Source: Alteromonas sp. KUL42 (lineage in GTDB: Bacteria; Pseudomonadota; Gammaproteobacteria; Enterobacterales; Alteromonadaceae). Taken from it: a DNA stretch of 64,000 nt. A program made the translations under genes and the position numbers. How positions within the stretch are numbered: the first letter of the stretch is position 1; each line of letters opens with the position of its first letter. The notes beneath the pieces are model-generated. The model did not search any database, was not told the DNA's origin, and saw only the letters and a program-made list of their open reading frames with translations. Location of the stretch: positions 372,001-436,000 of the forward strand of contig NZ_BJKK01000001.1 of NCBI RefSeq assembly GCF_006538325.1, read 5' to 3'. This document shows positions 42,524 to 52,914 of the stretch, piece after piece.

Positions 42524-44026
42524 TTATGCTATTTGAAACAACAGCTTTTGTTTTTCAAAGTTCAAAGAACAGCGACTAAAAAATGAGGCAAGTTTGTTCT
42601 CTTCAAACAGATCTCCCTTTTCTTTAAGTGAGTCCGGTTGTTGAAGTGCTATAGGGGGAAACACGCCGTAGCCTGCCAATAAACAGTGCCACGATGTGGT
42701 ACTAAAGTGCTTTCCAATGCCTTGACGTTTTATCTCTTCTACAATGTCGCCTTTGCGATACCACACGTCTAACAAGCTTAATAGCGATTCTGAAAGATGC
42801 ATGTTATCGCGGTTATCTACCCAATATTGGCTGTCTCTTTTACCGTTGAGTTTATAGTGACATACAATGTAGTCCCTAATGCGCTCAAATCTTTCGCTAA
42901 TATCTTTATTATACGTATCTTGATATTGTGCGGAGAAATGACCTTTTGTGAAGGTGTCGATAAACATTTCTATGCTAACTTGCACTAAATGCAGTGCAGT
43001 TGCCTCTAAGGGCTCAATAAAACCCTGCGCTAACCCAAGGGCCAAACAGTTCTTATGCCAGTGTTTTTCGCATTGCCCAACCCGCATTTTTAGATGCTTC
43101 GCTTCTACATCACAGTCGAGTAGGTTTAGCCGCTGACGTAACTCTCGCTCAGCATCTTCCTTACTTTGATATTGCTGACTGTAGACATAACCATTTCCCG
43201 TTCTATTGCGAAGCGGTATTTGCCAGCACCATCCATTCGACATTGCAGTAGATTCAGTTTCTACTGGCATTGTTTGCAAGGGGGCAGTAGGCAGAACAAC
43301 GGCAGCGTCATTGAATAAATTTTTGCCGAATGCATTAAACTTAACGCCCAGTGTTTTTTGTAAAAGTAGGCTGTTAAACCCCGTACAGTCGACAAAGAGA
43401 TTGCCTTCTATACGGCGTCCATCTGTACAGGTTAGTGCTGAGATCTCACCATTGGCATGGGTTTCTACTGATTCTATGTTACCAATGATATGCTTCACAC
43501 CGAGTTTCTTGCCAAAGTTACGCAAAAACTGACCGAGCTTCATTGAATCAAAGTGGTACCCGTATTCAATGGCAAAAGGAAAGTTGTGAGAGGGGATGGG
43601 GGCCAACTGTTTTTTGGCCAAATACCCTGCCATTAGAAATTTTTCAGGTCGCGTCTCTACATTAAGACCTAAGCGACGTGTGAGGGCGTTAATATGAAAA
43701 GCTCGCTCACTAAAGACATCTAATTGACTAATAAATGGGTGAGAATAGGATGCGTGGACATCGCCATTCCAACCATTAAATTTGATATTGACCTTATACG
43801 TTGCTTGGCATTGTGGCATCCATTCATGCTCTGCAATAGATAAGGTTTGAAAAAAGCGTTTTAGCGTGGGTGTTGAGCCTTCACCTACACCTATTGTACC
43901 GATATCTTCAGACTCAATAAGGCTAATTTCGACCGGTGAGTTTTTCCAAATATTGGCGAAAAGGTTAGCTGCCATCCATCCAGCGGTACCACCACCAGCA
44001 ATGACAATACGAAGTGGTTGTGTCAT
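42524..44026 (-). CDS. Flavin-dependent tryptophan halogenase-family protein
   Basis: A 500-residue FAD enzyme of the PrnA/RebH family. Visible features are the dinucleotide fold GGGTAGWMAA at residue 11, the catalytic Lys in YKVNIKFNGW (near 80), the halogenase motif WCWQIP (near 270), and QGFIEPLEATALHL (near 345), which positions FAD and the catalytic Glu. In marine Alteromonadales such genes are widespread beside TonB receptors and LacI regulators, where free-tryptophan halogenation is unproven; the substrate could be a peptide or another aromatic. It lies downstream of the TonB receptor, separated by a hairpin. Confidence 0.9.
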   Translation of the reverse strand: MTQPLRIVIAGGGTAGWMAANLFANIWKNSPVEISLIESEDIGTIGVGEGSTPTLKRFFQTLSIAEHEWMPQCQATYKVNIKFNGWNGDVHASYSHPFISQLDVFSERAFHINALTRRLGLNVETRPEKFLMAGYLAKKQLAPIPSHNFPFAIEYGYHFDSMKLGQFLRNFGKKLGVKHIIGNIESVETHANGEISALTCTDGRRIEGNLFVDCTGFNSLLLQKTLGVKFNAFGKNLFNDAAVVLPTAPLQTMPVETESTAMSNGWCWQIPLRNRTGNGYVYSQQYQSKEDAERELRQRLNLLDCDVEAKHLKMRVGQCEKHWHKNCLALGLAQGFIEPLEATALHLVQVSIEMFIDTFTKGHFSAQYQDTYNKDISERFERIRDYIVCHYKLNGKRDSQYWVDNRDNMHLSESLLSLLDVWYRKGDIVEEIKRQGIGKHFSTTSWHCLLAGYGVFPPIALQQPDSLKEKGDLFEENKLASFFSRCSLNFEKQKLLFQIA

Positions 44027-44114
44027 GCAGAACTCGATTATTGGAAAATACGTAATTGAATAGTAAGGATTAAACCTTAGATTATGTGCGAACTGGTAAA
44101 AAGTGAAGTATTAA

Positions 44115-44141
44115 TAGGCGCCACCCATTGGGTGACGCCTA
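44115..44141 (-). promoter_or_regulatory. Hairpin between TonB receptor and halogenase genes
   Basis: TAGGCG and CACCC arms pair with GGGTG and CGCCTA (44115-44125 with 44129-44141 on the plus strand), with small interruptions and an ATT apex. It stands 13 bases after the receptor stop codon and lacks a U tract. It could protect the receptor mRNA or lower read-through into the halogenase gene. Confidence 0.5.
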
Positions 44142-44153
44142 CATGCTTCTCTC

Positions 44154-47057
44154 TTAGTAGAAGGCGTAGTTCAGGTTAAGCATGTAAGATGGGCCAAACT
44201 CTCGGCGCAATGTTACAATGCCATTATCGTCAATGGTTTCTTCTTTTTCGTCCGTTAGGTTAACACCTTGTAATGAAATACGAAGACCTTCTAAATACTC
44301 AATACCACTGTCTGCGAAATCGTAGCTAATTTGCGCATCCACCTGAGTTACTGCATCACGTGTTGCCGCTTCAATTTTGTTCGAGCCGCCACGTTGATAC
44401 GTCAAGAACTCAGAACGGTCGGTCGCCGCTACCCTGAACTCAAAGCCATTCATTTCATAGTAGGCTGTAATACTGTAAGTATTATCTGACTGACCAGGAA
44501 TTGCGGTGCCATCTTCAAGCTCTGCATCTAAAATGGTCGCTGACGCCGCAATACCAAAGCCATCTAGCGCATCTGCAAGCATGCGTAGTGGAATGTTAGC
44601 GGTAAGTTCCACACCTTTCATGCTACCTTTAAGGCCATCTTCGAAAAATGAGTAATAACCTAAGTCAGGTGGTGTCACTAAGTCGCCTACTTGATATGGC
44701 GTATCTTCAGGGCCATAGTTACCGTCTACGTCAATGATTCTGTCATGGAAGCCAGGAATGAAGTAGTTAGCACCATCATTGGTTGGGTCGTTGGTGAAAT
44801 CAATTAACTGATTACCGTCACGAGTCCAGTTAACAAGATCTTTGTAGAACAGGGCAACTGACACATAACCTTCGTCTTCAAAATAATTCTCAAATGAAAT
44901 GTCGAAGTTGTTCGCTTCAAGTGGGCGAAGTGTTGGGTTTCCTGTAAATTTAGACCAAGGAGAACCATAAGCCTCAACAGCCGCTTGGGTATTAGGCGTA
45001 GCAATCAAATCGATGTTCTGGTCGAATTTGACAAAACCCGAAGCCTTCATTTGGTCAACACGAGCACGACTAATTGTTTTCGATGCGCCCAAGCGTAAAT
45101 AGCGACTTTCAGTTAGCTCTACGCTCACGTTTAAGCTAGGTAGGAAGTGCGAGTAGCTATCGCCATCTGTAATGATACAGTCAGCATCAACAACCTTGTT
45201 GCCATCATCATCACAAACCGCAAAGTTATCACCCACAATACCAATGTAACCTGTAGAACTTTGGTCAGTATCGACATATTGAGCTCCTACATTACCTTTG
45301 ACATTAAAACCACCAACTTCGGTTTCAAAATCTAGCTGGGCATATAGGGTGAGAACTTCTTCGTCAATCGTATAAGTATCACCTAAACGGTCTGGCTCAA
45401 GTAGGCCCGCATCGTTAAGTGTATATTCACCATCGTTGTATGGCGCGAAGCCGTCGTATGCTACTACATAACCCATACCTGCCCAAGTAAGGTCTGCCAA
45501 ACCGTTGTATAAATACTGTGACGGTATCGATTCAGAAAACGGATACGAAGATGCTGTGGCAAAGAAACCTTTGTTGTCTTTTGCTTTGTATCGGTCGCTG
45601 TAGTTAACACCAGCGGTGAACGTGTTGAATATACTCCAATCAACAAACCCCGTAACTTCGAAGCGCGCTGTTGTAAGTTCTTCTTCGAAGTCAGCAAAAT
45701 TGAGGAAGCCGTCTTGTGCGTTGAAGTAGCTGTAGGGTTGACCGTTTGCTTGTAATGCCGTAGTGGTGAACTGGTCGGCAATATTCGCCATACCACCACC
45801 CCAAACTTGAGGCCCTGCCAGTTGCAATAGCGCAGGGTCAGAGAATGCGTCGAGGCCGTTACTTCCAGTGAAGAAAATACCGTCAGAACTCATTTGGAAT
45901 TGACGTGAGCCAAGCTCATCGTTGCCAAGTGCACCTGAACGAGCCAAGCCTGCATATGACTCACCACGTAAATCTCGCTTGCTTGAACTACTGTCTGCGA
46001 CGTCAAGAGTCATTGACCATTCGTCGTTAATGTCATAACGAATGTTAAGACCAAATGATTGCAATTCACCGTCTTTTTGCGCAGGATCAGTACGTAAAAC
46101 GGGATTTGCATTTACTTGAGTACCAGTGTTATTTATTCCTGTACCTGTCACATTTGCAGAGGCAAAGGGTTCGATAAATCCACGAATTACACCAGAGTCG
46201 GCGTAATCGATATCAAGTGCATCAATGACAATGTCCAATTTGTCGGTTGGACGCCATTGCAAAATAGCTGATATGGTGTCGCGCTCAAGAACGCGGCTGA
46301 TTGCTTGGGTATCTAGGCCAAAGGGAAGTACTTGACCGTCATCATTTTCACCGTAACCCCATACGCCATATTTTCTTTCGTTTCTAGGCGACTCTGTTGA
46401 TGCGATAGCAAGTGCTAAACCCACCGTGTCATCAGCGAATTTTTCAACGAAAGACAATGCAAAACGATTGCCCGAATTATCAAACTCTGGGTTGTCAGAG
46501 TCGTTTCCACCCAATTCATAGACACCAGTAACGGTTAGCGTTTCTTGTGCAGACAGTGGGCGAACGGTTTGTAAATCAACAGTACCACCAATACCTTGAA
46601 CTATTAGTGATGCATCAGCAGTTTTGTAAATGGTTGCGCCTGTCATGATTTCTGCAGGGTAAAGGTCGTATTCAACACCACGGTTATCACCAATACCGAT
46701 AAGCTCACGGCCATTCAAAGACGTACCTGTAAAATCTTCTTTAAAACCACGAACCGATATACCAGAAGTACGGCCACCAACACGTTCACCTGATAAGCCT
46801 GGTAAGCGAGCAAGTGATTCGGCAATAGATGAGTCTGGAAGCTTACCAATGTCTTCTGCAGAAATTGCTTCAACAATTGAGTCATTATCCATTTTGACGG
46901 CTTGTGCGCGCATCAACGAGCCGCGAATACCGGAAACTTGGATGATCTCAACTTGTTCTTCAGCTGAGGCTTCTTGCGCAACAGCAACATTGCCTTGCAG
47001 CGCAGCTGTAATAGATAGTGCAATGATTGCGGGCTTAAACGTACCAGTGTGTTTCAT
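44154..47057 (-). CDS. TonB-dependent receptor, carbohydrate type
   Basis: A 967-residue outer-membrane receptor. The signal peptide MKHTGTFKPAIIALSITAA ends at VAQ. The TonB-box-like EIIQVSGIRGSLMRAQAVK and DSIVEAISAEDIGKLPDSSIAESLARLPG are characteristic of the large TIGR01782-type receptors used by Alteromonas and Caulobacter relatives for sugar oligomers. The barrel ends in LNLNYAFY with a terminal aromatic. It is the first gene of an operon with the halogenase. The LacI regulator downstream is convergent. Uptake of a poly- or oligosaccharide is likely; which one is unknown. Confidence 0.93.
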   Translation of the reverse strand: MKHTGTFKPAIIALSITAALQGNVAVAQEASAEEQVEIIQVSGIRGSLMRAQAVKMDNDSIVEAISAEDIGKLPDSSIAESLARLPGLSGERVGGRTSGISVRGFKEDFTGTSLNGRELIGIGDNRGVEYDLYPAEIMTGATIYKTADASLIVQGIGGTVDLQTVRPLSAQETLTVTGVYELGGNDSDNPEFDNSGNRFALSFVEKFADDTVGLALAIASTESPRNERKYGVWGYGENDDGQVLPFGLDTQAISRVLERDTISAILQWRPTDKLDIVIDALDIDYADSGVIRGFIEPFASANVTGTGINNTGTQVNANPVLRTDPAQKDGELQSFGLNIRYDINDEWSMTLDVADSSSSKRDLRGESYAGLARSGALGNDELGSRQFQMSSDGIFFTGSNGLDAFSDPALLQLAGPQVWGGGMANIADQFTTTALQANGQPYSYFNAQDGFLNFADFEEELTTARFEVTGFVDWSIFNTFTAGVNYSDRYKAKDNKGFFATASSYPFSESIPSQYLYNGLADLTWAGMGYVVAYDGFAPYNDGEYTLNDAGLLEPDRLGDTYTIDEEVLTLYAQLDFETEVGGFNVKGNVGAQYVDTDQSSTGYIGIVGDNFAVCDDDGNKVVDADCIITDGDSYSHFLPSLNVSVELTESRYLRLGASKTISRARVDQMKASGFVKFDQNIDLIATPNTQAAVEAYGSPWSKFTGNPTLRPLEANNFDISFENYFEDEGYVSVALFYKDLVNWTRDGNQLIDFTNDPTNDGANYFIPGFHDRIIDVDGNYGPEDTPYQVGDLVTPPDLGYYSFFEDGLKGSMKGVELTANIPLRMLADALDGFGIAASATILDAELEDGTAIPGQSDNTYSITAYYEMNGFEFRVAATDRSEFLTYQRGGSNKIEAATRDAVTQVDAQISYDFADSGIEYLEGLRISLQGVNLTDEKEETIDDNGIVTLRREFGPSYMLNLNYAFY

Positions 47058-47473
47058 GTGTTTTACCTTGCTAAATGTGTGTTAAACATAGGTCTTGTTT
47101 TTACATCGAGTTAACAATAGTCGCTATTTTTCATATTCGCAAGATTTTTCTTAATTGTTTAAGTAAAAAGTTTTTAAATAATATTTAGGGTTATTCTTTA
47201 GTATTATTAAATCTTACTTAATGCATTTAATTGGGATGCTTGAAGAGTAAAGAGAATGTGAAAGTTAAATAAAGGTAAAATGTTGCTGTAATTTTTTGTT
47301 AACCGCGTGGGGGTGTGTTTAGTATTGAAATTTCAAGTAAACAGCGGGTATCATGGATTTTTATTCAGTTGCTCGTGAAGAGCAACTGAATGATTTATTG
47401 AGTTTTCACGTAGCGCTTAATGCGGAAAAACAGCGCTTCTTAGGTTAGTACAGTTCGAGTTAAGGTAAAAAAA
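47058..47473. other. Upstream region of TonB receptor gene
   Basis: About 415 AT-rich bases between two minus-strand genes. CTTAATTGTTTAAG (47150-47163), with perfect five-base arms, resembles the palindromes before GH97 and lacI and may be the operator of the receptor. A strong hairpin and a 31-codon ORF lie at its far end (separate entry). The receptor promoter should lie near 47080-47170. Confidence 0.4.
47353..47448 (+). CDS. Small ORF containing a perfect 12-bp hairpin
   Basis: ATG at 47353 opens a 31-residue frame, MDFYSVAREEQLNDLLSF and onward, predicted as an amphipathic helix. There is no good ribosome binding site. Within it ATTCAGTTGCTC (47363-47374) and its complement (47380-47391) form a perfect stem with a five-base loop. 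Since no U tract follows on the plus strand and tdk ends close by on the minus strand, this may be a tdk transcript-end hairpin and the ORF a coincidence. Confidence 0.25.
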   Translation: MDFYSVAREEQLNDLLSFHVALNAEKQRFLG

Positions 47474-48052
47474 TTAGTCCCAAACCAATGCTTTAAAGTG
47501 CTTTCTACACAACGACTCATAGGTGTCGTTTCCGCCTATTTGCACTTGGTTGCCGTTTTTAACAGCTTGGCCATTTTCGTCAAGCCTGACCACAAAGCTT
47601 GCTTTCCTACCACAATGGCATACGGTTTTAAGTTCTGAAAGCTTGTCAGCCCAAGCCAGTAAATAGTGACTCCCTTCAAAAGTCTCGCCCATGAAATCAG
47701 TACGAAGACCGTAAGCAAGCACAGGGACTTTCAACTCGTCGACAACATCTATTAACTGCTTAACTTGCTCTTTGGTTAGAAATTGCGCCTCATCAATAAA
47801 AACACAATCTAACTTTCTAGATTTACAATCGTTGTTAATTGACTGGAATAAGTTGTCGCCTTTGGCGTAAAGTTTAGCATCGGCTTGTAAACCAATACGA
47901 GAGGTAACTTTACCTACGCCGTACCTATCATCGAGTGCGGCAGTGTAAATAATGGAGTGCATACCGCGTTCGCGGTAATTATAGGCCGATTGAAGTAGGG
48001 ATGTGGATTTACCGGCATTCATTGCCGAGTAGTAAAAATATAGTTGTGCCAT
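47474..48052 (-). CDS. tdk: Thymidine kinase
   Basis: Phosphorylates thymidine in the salvage pathway. 192 residues, the type II (TK1-like) size. P-loop [12 protein letters not shown] (residues 9-20), Walker B FIDEAQFL with the catalytic Glu, and the zinc site CHCGRKA plus CRKHF are present. The C-terminal lasso region ([12 protein letters not shown]) is intact. It starts five bases after the stop of the upstream GGDEF-EAL gene, so the two are co-transcribed. Confidence 0.96.
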   Translation of the reverse strand: MAQLYFYYSAMNAGKSTSLLQSAYNYRERGMHSIIYTAALDDRYGVGKVTSRIGLQADAKLYAKGDNLFQSINNDCKSRKLDCVFIDEAQFLTKEQVKQLIDVVDELKVPVLAYGLRTDFMGETFEGSHYLLAWADKLSELKTVCHCGRKASFVVRLDENGQAVKNGNQVQIGGNDTYESLCRKHFKALVWD

Positions 48053-48057
48053 GGTGT

Positions 48058-50076
48058 TTAATAGTTGTCGTTATACCAAGAAATGAAATCGCTGGCGCTC
48101 ATGGGTTTGGCAAAGTAATAACCTTGCAGATAGTCAGCACCCAACGCCGCTAGATGTTCTAGCTGTTCATTAGTTTCTATTCCTTCTGCAACGGTCTTAC
48201 AACTAAACTCTCGCGCCATGAGAAGTGTTGCGCGTATAATGGTATCACTCTCTTCAGAGCTATTCTGCACAAAAGACCGATCTATTTTGATAAAGTCAAA
48301 AGGCATCGATTGAAGCCTGTGCAATGAAGAATAACCAGTACCAAAGTCGTCAATGGAGATTTTGACCCTTCGTTGTACGAGCTCACTTAATCTAAGCGTG
48401 ACAAGCTCCGCATTGTTTGCAAACACACTTTCAGTTACTTCAAGGTATATACGCTCTGGGGCAACAGGTGTGCTAGAAAGGGCGTTATCGAGAATTTTAA
48501 CGAAGCTGTCGTCAAGGAGTTGAGTAATCGACACGTTTACCGATAAACACAATGAGTCCGCAAATTGCCAGTGTGATAAATCTATAATGGCTCGATTTAA
48601 CACCCATGCACCAATTTCTGGCATTAATCCACTGCGCTCCGCAAGGGGAATAAAAATATCCGGCGGTATCATCTCACCATCGCAATTCCACCTAAGAAGT
48701 GCCTCAACAGAAGACACACTACGGGTTTTTACATCAATAATGGGCTGATAAAAGACCGTTAGTTCGCCGTTCTTAATGGCACAACGCAGTCTTTCACATA
48801 AGCGTTGGTCACGCTTTATCTCTTCGTGCAGGGTTTCGTTAAAAACACCTACCGAACCGCGTTGCTTGCGCTTTTGGTCGTACATGGTAAGGTCGGCTTG
48901 TTGTATAAGATCTACAGCAGACTCACCATGTTCTGGGTACATAGCAATACCAATGGTGGCATCTAACGTAATCTGGTTATCATTGGCCATGATAGGAATA
49001 GTCACACCACTTCGCATAGCATGTGCTACGGCCTTGGCGGTATCTACCGTTGCATAGGGTATAATGGCAACAAATTCATCACCTCCCCATCTAGCGAGCT
49101 GATTTTTTTCACTATAATTCCGTAATCGAGAGGCAATTTCTGTGAGAACAATATCGCCCACTTTGTGGCCCAAGCTGTCATTTACTTGTTTAAAGCCGTC
49201 TAAATCGATAAATAATAAAGCCAACGAGTTGTGTAGAACTTTGGTGGTATCTAACAGTTGGTTTAAATGCTTCAGGAATCCATTTCGATTAAGTAAATTT
49301 GTAAGTGGGTCGCGGTTTGACAAGCGAAATAGATCTTCTGTGCGCCTTTCCACTTCTGCTTCTAAATTAGCGTTTGCCGCATCGAGCTTTCCATTCGTTG
49401 TTAATAGCAACTGATTAACCTTTTCGGTTTCGCTGCGCTCGATGCGCATTTGTTCAATCAGTTTATTATTTTTCGCTTTTAGGTGCAGCGTACTAACAAA
49501 AAAGCGATTGTAGCGAAGGGCGCTAAGAAAAATACCAATCCAAAAAACAAGGCCAAGAATGCCGAGAATAAAAAACTCACCGTTGGAATCGGTTAAGGCG
49601 CAAATGGACATAGGCACGAGTAGAGCGGTGCAATAAAAAGCGACCAGAGCACGACTTGGGGATAATACTGTACCCGCCCCGCCTGACATCGCTGATAAAA
49701 TGATCATAGTGGCGGCTAACTCGATAGTATCCATTGTGGAGTAAAACAGTACCGAATAAAAACCCCAAATAGCACCTGTAATGTATAGGCCAATTGAAAA
49801 TCGATTGATTACTGCGGTTGGCTCGAAGGGTAGCTTAGACAGTTTAAACTTCCAATAAAGCGCGTCAGCGAGTCGACAAACACTCACAAGCATCATAAAT
49901 ATCCAAATTTGATGCTGAAGTTGGGTGACCTTTTCACTGGCGTTATCGAAAAAAAATACAAGCCCAGAAAACGAAAACACTGTCATCAACAGGCCCACAA
50001 AGCTATTTCCCAACAGCATATTGGCAGTATCACGCTTTAATTCTGTTGTCGAAACAGTAATTTGTTCAAATGGCAA
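48058..50076 (-). CDS. Membrane GGDEF-EAL cyclic-di-GMP enzyme
   Basis: A 672-residue protein. About six N-terminal transmembrane helices (25-205) are followed by a coiled coil (about 205-250), a GGDEF domain (about 250-410; [10 protein letters not shown], with [12 protein letters not shown] before it) and an EAL domain (about 425-672; [34 protein letters not shown]). Both signatures are intact, so synthesis, degradation or both are possible. It has no separate sensory domain beyond the membrane part. It is co-transcribed with tdk, an odd pairing that probably reflects shared promoter use. Confidence 0.92.
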   Translation of the reverse strand: MPFEQITVSTTELKRDTANMLLGNSFVGLLMTVFSFSGLVFFFDNASEKVTQLQHQIWIFMMLVSVCRLADALYWKFKLSKLPFEPTAVINRFSIGLYITGAIWGFYSVLFYSTMDTIELAATMIILSAMSGGAGTVLSPSRALVAFYCTALLVPMSICALTDSNGEFFILGILGLVFWIGIFLSALRYNRFFVSTLHLKAKNNKLIEQMRIERSETEKVNQLLLTTNGKLDAANANLEAEVERRTEDLFRLSNRDPLTNLLNRNGFLKHLNQLLDTTKVLHNSLALLFIDLDGFKQVNDSLGHKVGDIVLTEIASRLRNYSEKNQLARWGGDEFVAIIPYATVDTAKAVAHAMRSGVTIPIMANDNQITLDATIGIAMYPEHGESAVDLIQQADLTMYDQKRKQRGSVGVFNETLHEEIKRDQRLCERLRCAIKNGELTVFYQPIIDVKTRSVSSVEALLRWNCDGEMIPPDIFIPLAERSGLMPEIGAWVLNRAIIDLSHWQFADSLCLSVNVSITQLLDDSFVKILDNALSSTPVAPERIYLEVTESVFANNAELVTLRLSELVQRRVKISIDDFGTGYSSLHRLQSMPFDFIKIDRSFVQNSSEESDTIIRATLLMAREFSCKTVAEGIETNEQLEHLAALGADYLQGYYFAKPMSASDFISWYNDNY

Positions 50077-50288
50077 GGTTTAGCTACCTAGTTGTATGTT
50101 TTGCTCTTATTGCATTAAAACTGAAACGTGTGTCTATTGCGGGTGAGCAACATAGCTCAGAAATATCGCGCTGATGAAATGGACATGTTTATCACGTTTC
50201 TTGCTCTACTTACTTTATATTACGTGTTGGCAATGTTTTCAACGTCAACAGCGGTGCAAGTGTGAAGAATTTTATTTCCTTAAACGAA

Positions 50289-50315
50289 AAAGCCCCAGCA
50301 ATTTGCTGGGGCTTT
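50289..50315 (-). terminator. Rho-independent terminator after fadE
   Basis: AAAGCCCCAGCA (50289-50300) and its perfect complement (50304-50315) form a 12-bp GC-rich stem with a three-base loop. On the minus strand it is followed by TTTTTCGTTT, so it ends the fadE transcript. Confidence 0.9.
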
Positions 50316-50350
50316 GATTCATTTTGAGTCTTGGGTTTTGCGATGTGCTG

Positions 50351-52600
50351 TTAGGCTGCGCTTTTTCCGCTGTCTACCGCATGCAAGGTTTGTGAAGCAG
50401 GTACCAATTCCATATCAAATGTGTACTCGTCAACACGTACCGCTAACTTACGCTTCTCGTTGTAGTCGTGAAGTTTCGCCGCTTCATCAGCATTAACCAC
50501 ACCTTTCTCTTGTAATTTAGCCAATGCATTTTCAAACGAAATGAAAGGAACAACAGGCTCTTTGCGAAGGGCTTTTTGCACTTTACCAAGCAAATGGGCT
50601 ACCGCGTGTTTAGCTTTAAATGCTTGCTCATTAATGTCGTTACCATCACCTGGAGTAACGCGCACTAAATGAGTAAGCTGCGCTTTTACGCTGTTGTCTT
50701 GCATAGAAGCGATTGATAGCTCGCGAACTAAGTCATCGCTTATTCCAGGAACACTGTTTGAATACGTGTTTGTTAGCAGACGCATAAGACCACGTGTAGC
50801 TGTGTTCGGGAAGTTGTTGATGAAATTAACAATCGCCTGATCAGCTTGTTGTAATGACCACTGCATTGCATATTCAAAATACGGCAATGCTAGTTTTCGG
50901 TCTTCAATACGTTGCTCGTAGAAACGTATTGCTGCCATTGCTCCGTACAGGTAGCTCATTACGTCACCTAGGCGCGCTGACAGAAGCTCGGCTTTCTTAA
51001 GATCACCACCTAATACCGCCAGTGACAAGTCGGCAAGTGGTGCTAGTTTTGCAGAAATGCTATTTACGCGCTTCTCGTATTTACGAACTTCTGGCAATGC
51101 AGACTCGCTTTCACGCAAGAAAGGAAGGTAGCCTTTGCCTAAGCTGCGAAACGCATTCTTCACACTGAAACCGACAGTCTTGCGAAGTACCTTGTTGAAT
51201 TCTTTATCCGCAGAACTTTCATTGCTGTGGATGAGGTCAACCATATCTTTCAGATAGGGGTGACAACGCATTGCACCTTGACCGAAGATCATTAGATTAC
51301 GCGTTAGAATGTTTGCACCTTCCACCGTAATGGCGATAGGCAATGCTGCGTAGCCGCCTGCTAAGGTGTTTTGTGGACCGCGCTGAATCGCCTTACCCGC
51401 TTGGATATCCATTGCTGAGTTCATTACATCGCGACCTAGCTCAGTCATGTGATATTTAGCGATAGCCGTTACAACAGATGGCTTAACACCTAGGCCTAGG
51501 CCTTCAGTGGTTAAAACACGCATCGCTTCTAGTAAGAATGTTTTACCAGCGATGTCTGCCATCTTCTCTTGAATACCTTCGAAGCGACCAATTGGAAGAC
51601 CGAACTGCTCACGTACAAACGAGTACTCAACCGTACCTTTAAATGCAGACTGCGCAGTTGCCACACCCATTGCTGGAAGTGAAATACCACGACCTGCACC
51701 TAGGCAGCTAACTAGCATCTGCCAACCGCGACCAATGTTCTTTTGGCCGCCGATAATGAAGTCCATCGGGATGAATACGTCTTGACCACGTGTAGTTCCG
51801 TTGTAGAAACGAACGCCCATTGGGTCATGACGGTTACCAAGCTCAACACCTGGATGTGATTTAGGTAGAAGGGCACAAGTAATACCCAATTCTAGTTTGT
51901 CACCAAGCAGCTGATCTGGGTCGAATACTTTAAATGCCAAACCAAGTACCGTGGCAATTGGTGCAAGCGTGATATAACGCTTGTCCCAGCTCACTCGAAG
52001 ACCTAGTACTTCTTCACCGTTAAACTCACCTTTTGTAACGATTGCGGCATCAGGAATTGCGCCTGCATCTGAACCTGCTTCTGGGCTCGTTAGAGCGAAG
52101 CAAGGAATGTCACGGCCGTCAGCAAGGCGTGGAAGCCAGTAATCTTGCTGTTCGTTGGTACCATAGTGCATAAGAAGCTCACCTGGGCCTAACGAGTTTG
52201 GCACCATCACAGTAACGGCAATAGCGCCGCTTTTCGCTGCGATCGTTGCAACGATTGTGGAGTTTGCGTAAGGGCTAAATTCAAGACCACCAAATTTCTT
52301 AGGAATGATCATCGAGAAGAAACGATTTTTACCCAAGAAATCTAAAATTTCCTGAGGGATATGTTTGCCATTGCCAAGCTCGAAATCATCGACCATGTTC
52401 AGCAATTCAGTTACTGGACCGTCCATGAAGGCTTGCTCTTCAGCACTCAGTTTTGCCTGAGGAATATCGCGCAGTGCCTGCATGTCAGGCTTACCCTGAT
52501 AAATAGAAGACTCAATCCACACGTCACCCGCATCTAGGGCTTCTTGTTCTGTGATTGAAATTGGGGGTAATACTTTCTTTAAGCTAGTTCTAATACTCAT
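50351..52600 (-). CDS. fadE: FadE-type acyl-CoA dehydrogenase
   Basis: Catalyses the first step of fatty acid beta-oxidation. 749 residues, the long FadE form (E. coli 814) with a DUF1974-type C-terminal extension rather than the 380-residue common form. The N-terminal helices, the FAD-binding middle domain with CFALTSPEAGSDAGAIPD, the helical domain with YSFVREQFGLPIGRFEGIQEKMADI, and the extension LTHLVRVTPGDGNDINEQAF are present. It stands alone. A FadR-like half-site lies just upstream, and a strong terminator follows. Confidence 0.94.
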   Translation of the reverse strand: MSIRTSLKKVLPPISITEQEALDAGDVWIESSIYQGKPDMQALRDIPQAKLSAEEQAFMDGPVTELLNMVDDFELGNGKHIPQEILDFLGKNRFFSMIIPKKFGGLEFSPYANSTIVATIAAKSGAIAVTVMVPNSLGPGELLMHYGTNEQQDYWLPRLADGRDIPCFALTSPEAGSDAGAIPDAAIVTKGEFNGEEVLGLRVSWDKRYITLAPIATVLGLAFKVFDPDQLLGDKLELGITCALLPKSHPGVELGNRHDPMGVRFYNGTTRGQDVFIPMDFIIGGQKNIGRGWQMLVSCLGAGRGISLPAMGVATAQSAFKGTVEYSFVREQFGLPIGRFEGIQEKMADIAGKTFLLEAMRVLTTEGLGLGVKPSVVTAIAKYHMTELGRDVMNSAMDIQAGKAIQRGPQNTLAGGYAALPIAITVEGANILTRNLMIFGQGAMRCHPYLKDMVDLIHSNESSADKEFNKVLRKTVGFSVKNAFRSLGKGYLPFLRESESALPEVRKYEKRVNSISAKLAPLADLSLAVLGGDLKKAELLSARLGDVMSYLYGAMAAIRFYEQRIEDRKLALPYFEYAMQWSLQQADQAIVNFINNFPNTATRGLMRLLTNTYSNSVPGISDDLVRELSIASMQDNSVKAQLTHLVRVTPGDGNDINEQAFKAKHAVAHLLGKVQKALRKEPVVPFISFENALAKLQEKGVVNADEAAKLHDYNEKRKLAVRVDEYTFDMELVPASQTLHAVDSGKSAA

Positions 52601-52612
52601 GAAAACTCATCC

Positions 52613-52631
52613 GCTCATCTGACCAGTTGTA
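52613..52631 (-). promoter_or_regulatory. FadR-like site upstream of fadE
   Basis: On the minus strand the sequence reads ACAACTGGTCAGATGAGC, 13-30 bases before the fadE start. AACTGGTCAGA closely matches the left half of the FadR consensus (AACTGGTCNGA); the right half is weaker. The position fits repression of fadE in the absence of fatty acids. No fadR gene lies in the window. Confidence 0.45.
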
Positions 52632-52914
52632 TAAGTTAATACTACACCAGATTTTAAAAACGATCAAATTTTGTTAAATTTCTATACTATTCATGTGCTT
52701 AAGGTGTTGTTTTAAAGGGGGGAGAGCGTTAGTTGTTAATTGCGTGTACTTTTTTTGTGCTTTTAATGTCTTTTTAATGAACTGCACTTGATGGGATATG
52801 CCGATTCGCTAAACAAAATCAGCCTAAGAACATACCTATATGTGAATAGATAACATTTTATTTCAATCAAGAGTCTTTTATAGTTGGGGTATATTAAAAA
52901 GGAGAAATAAAACC

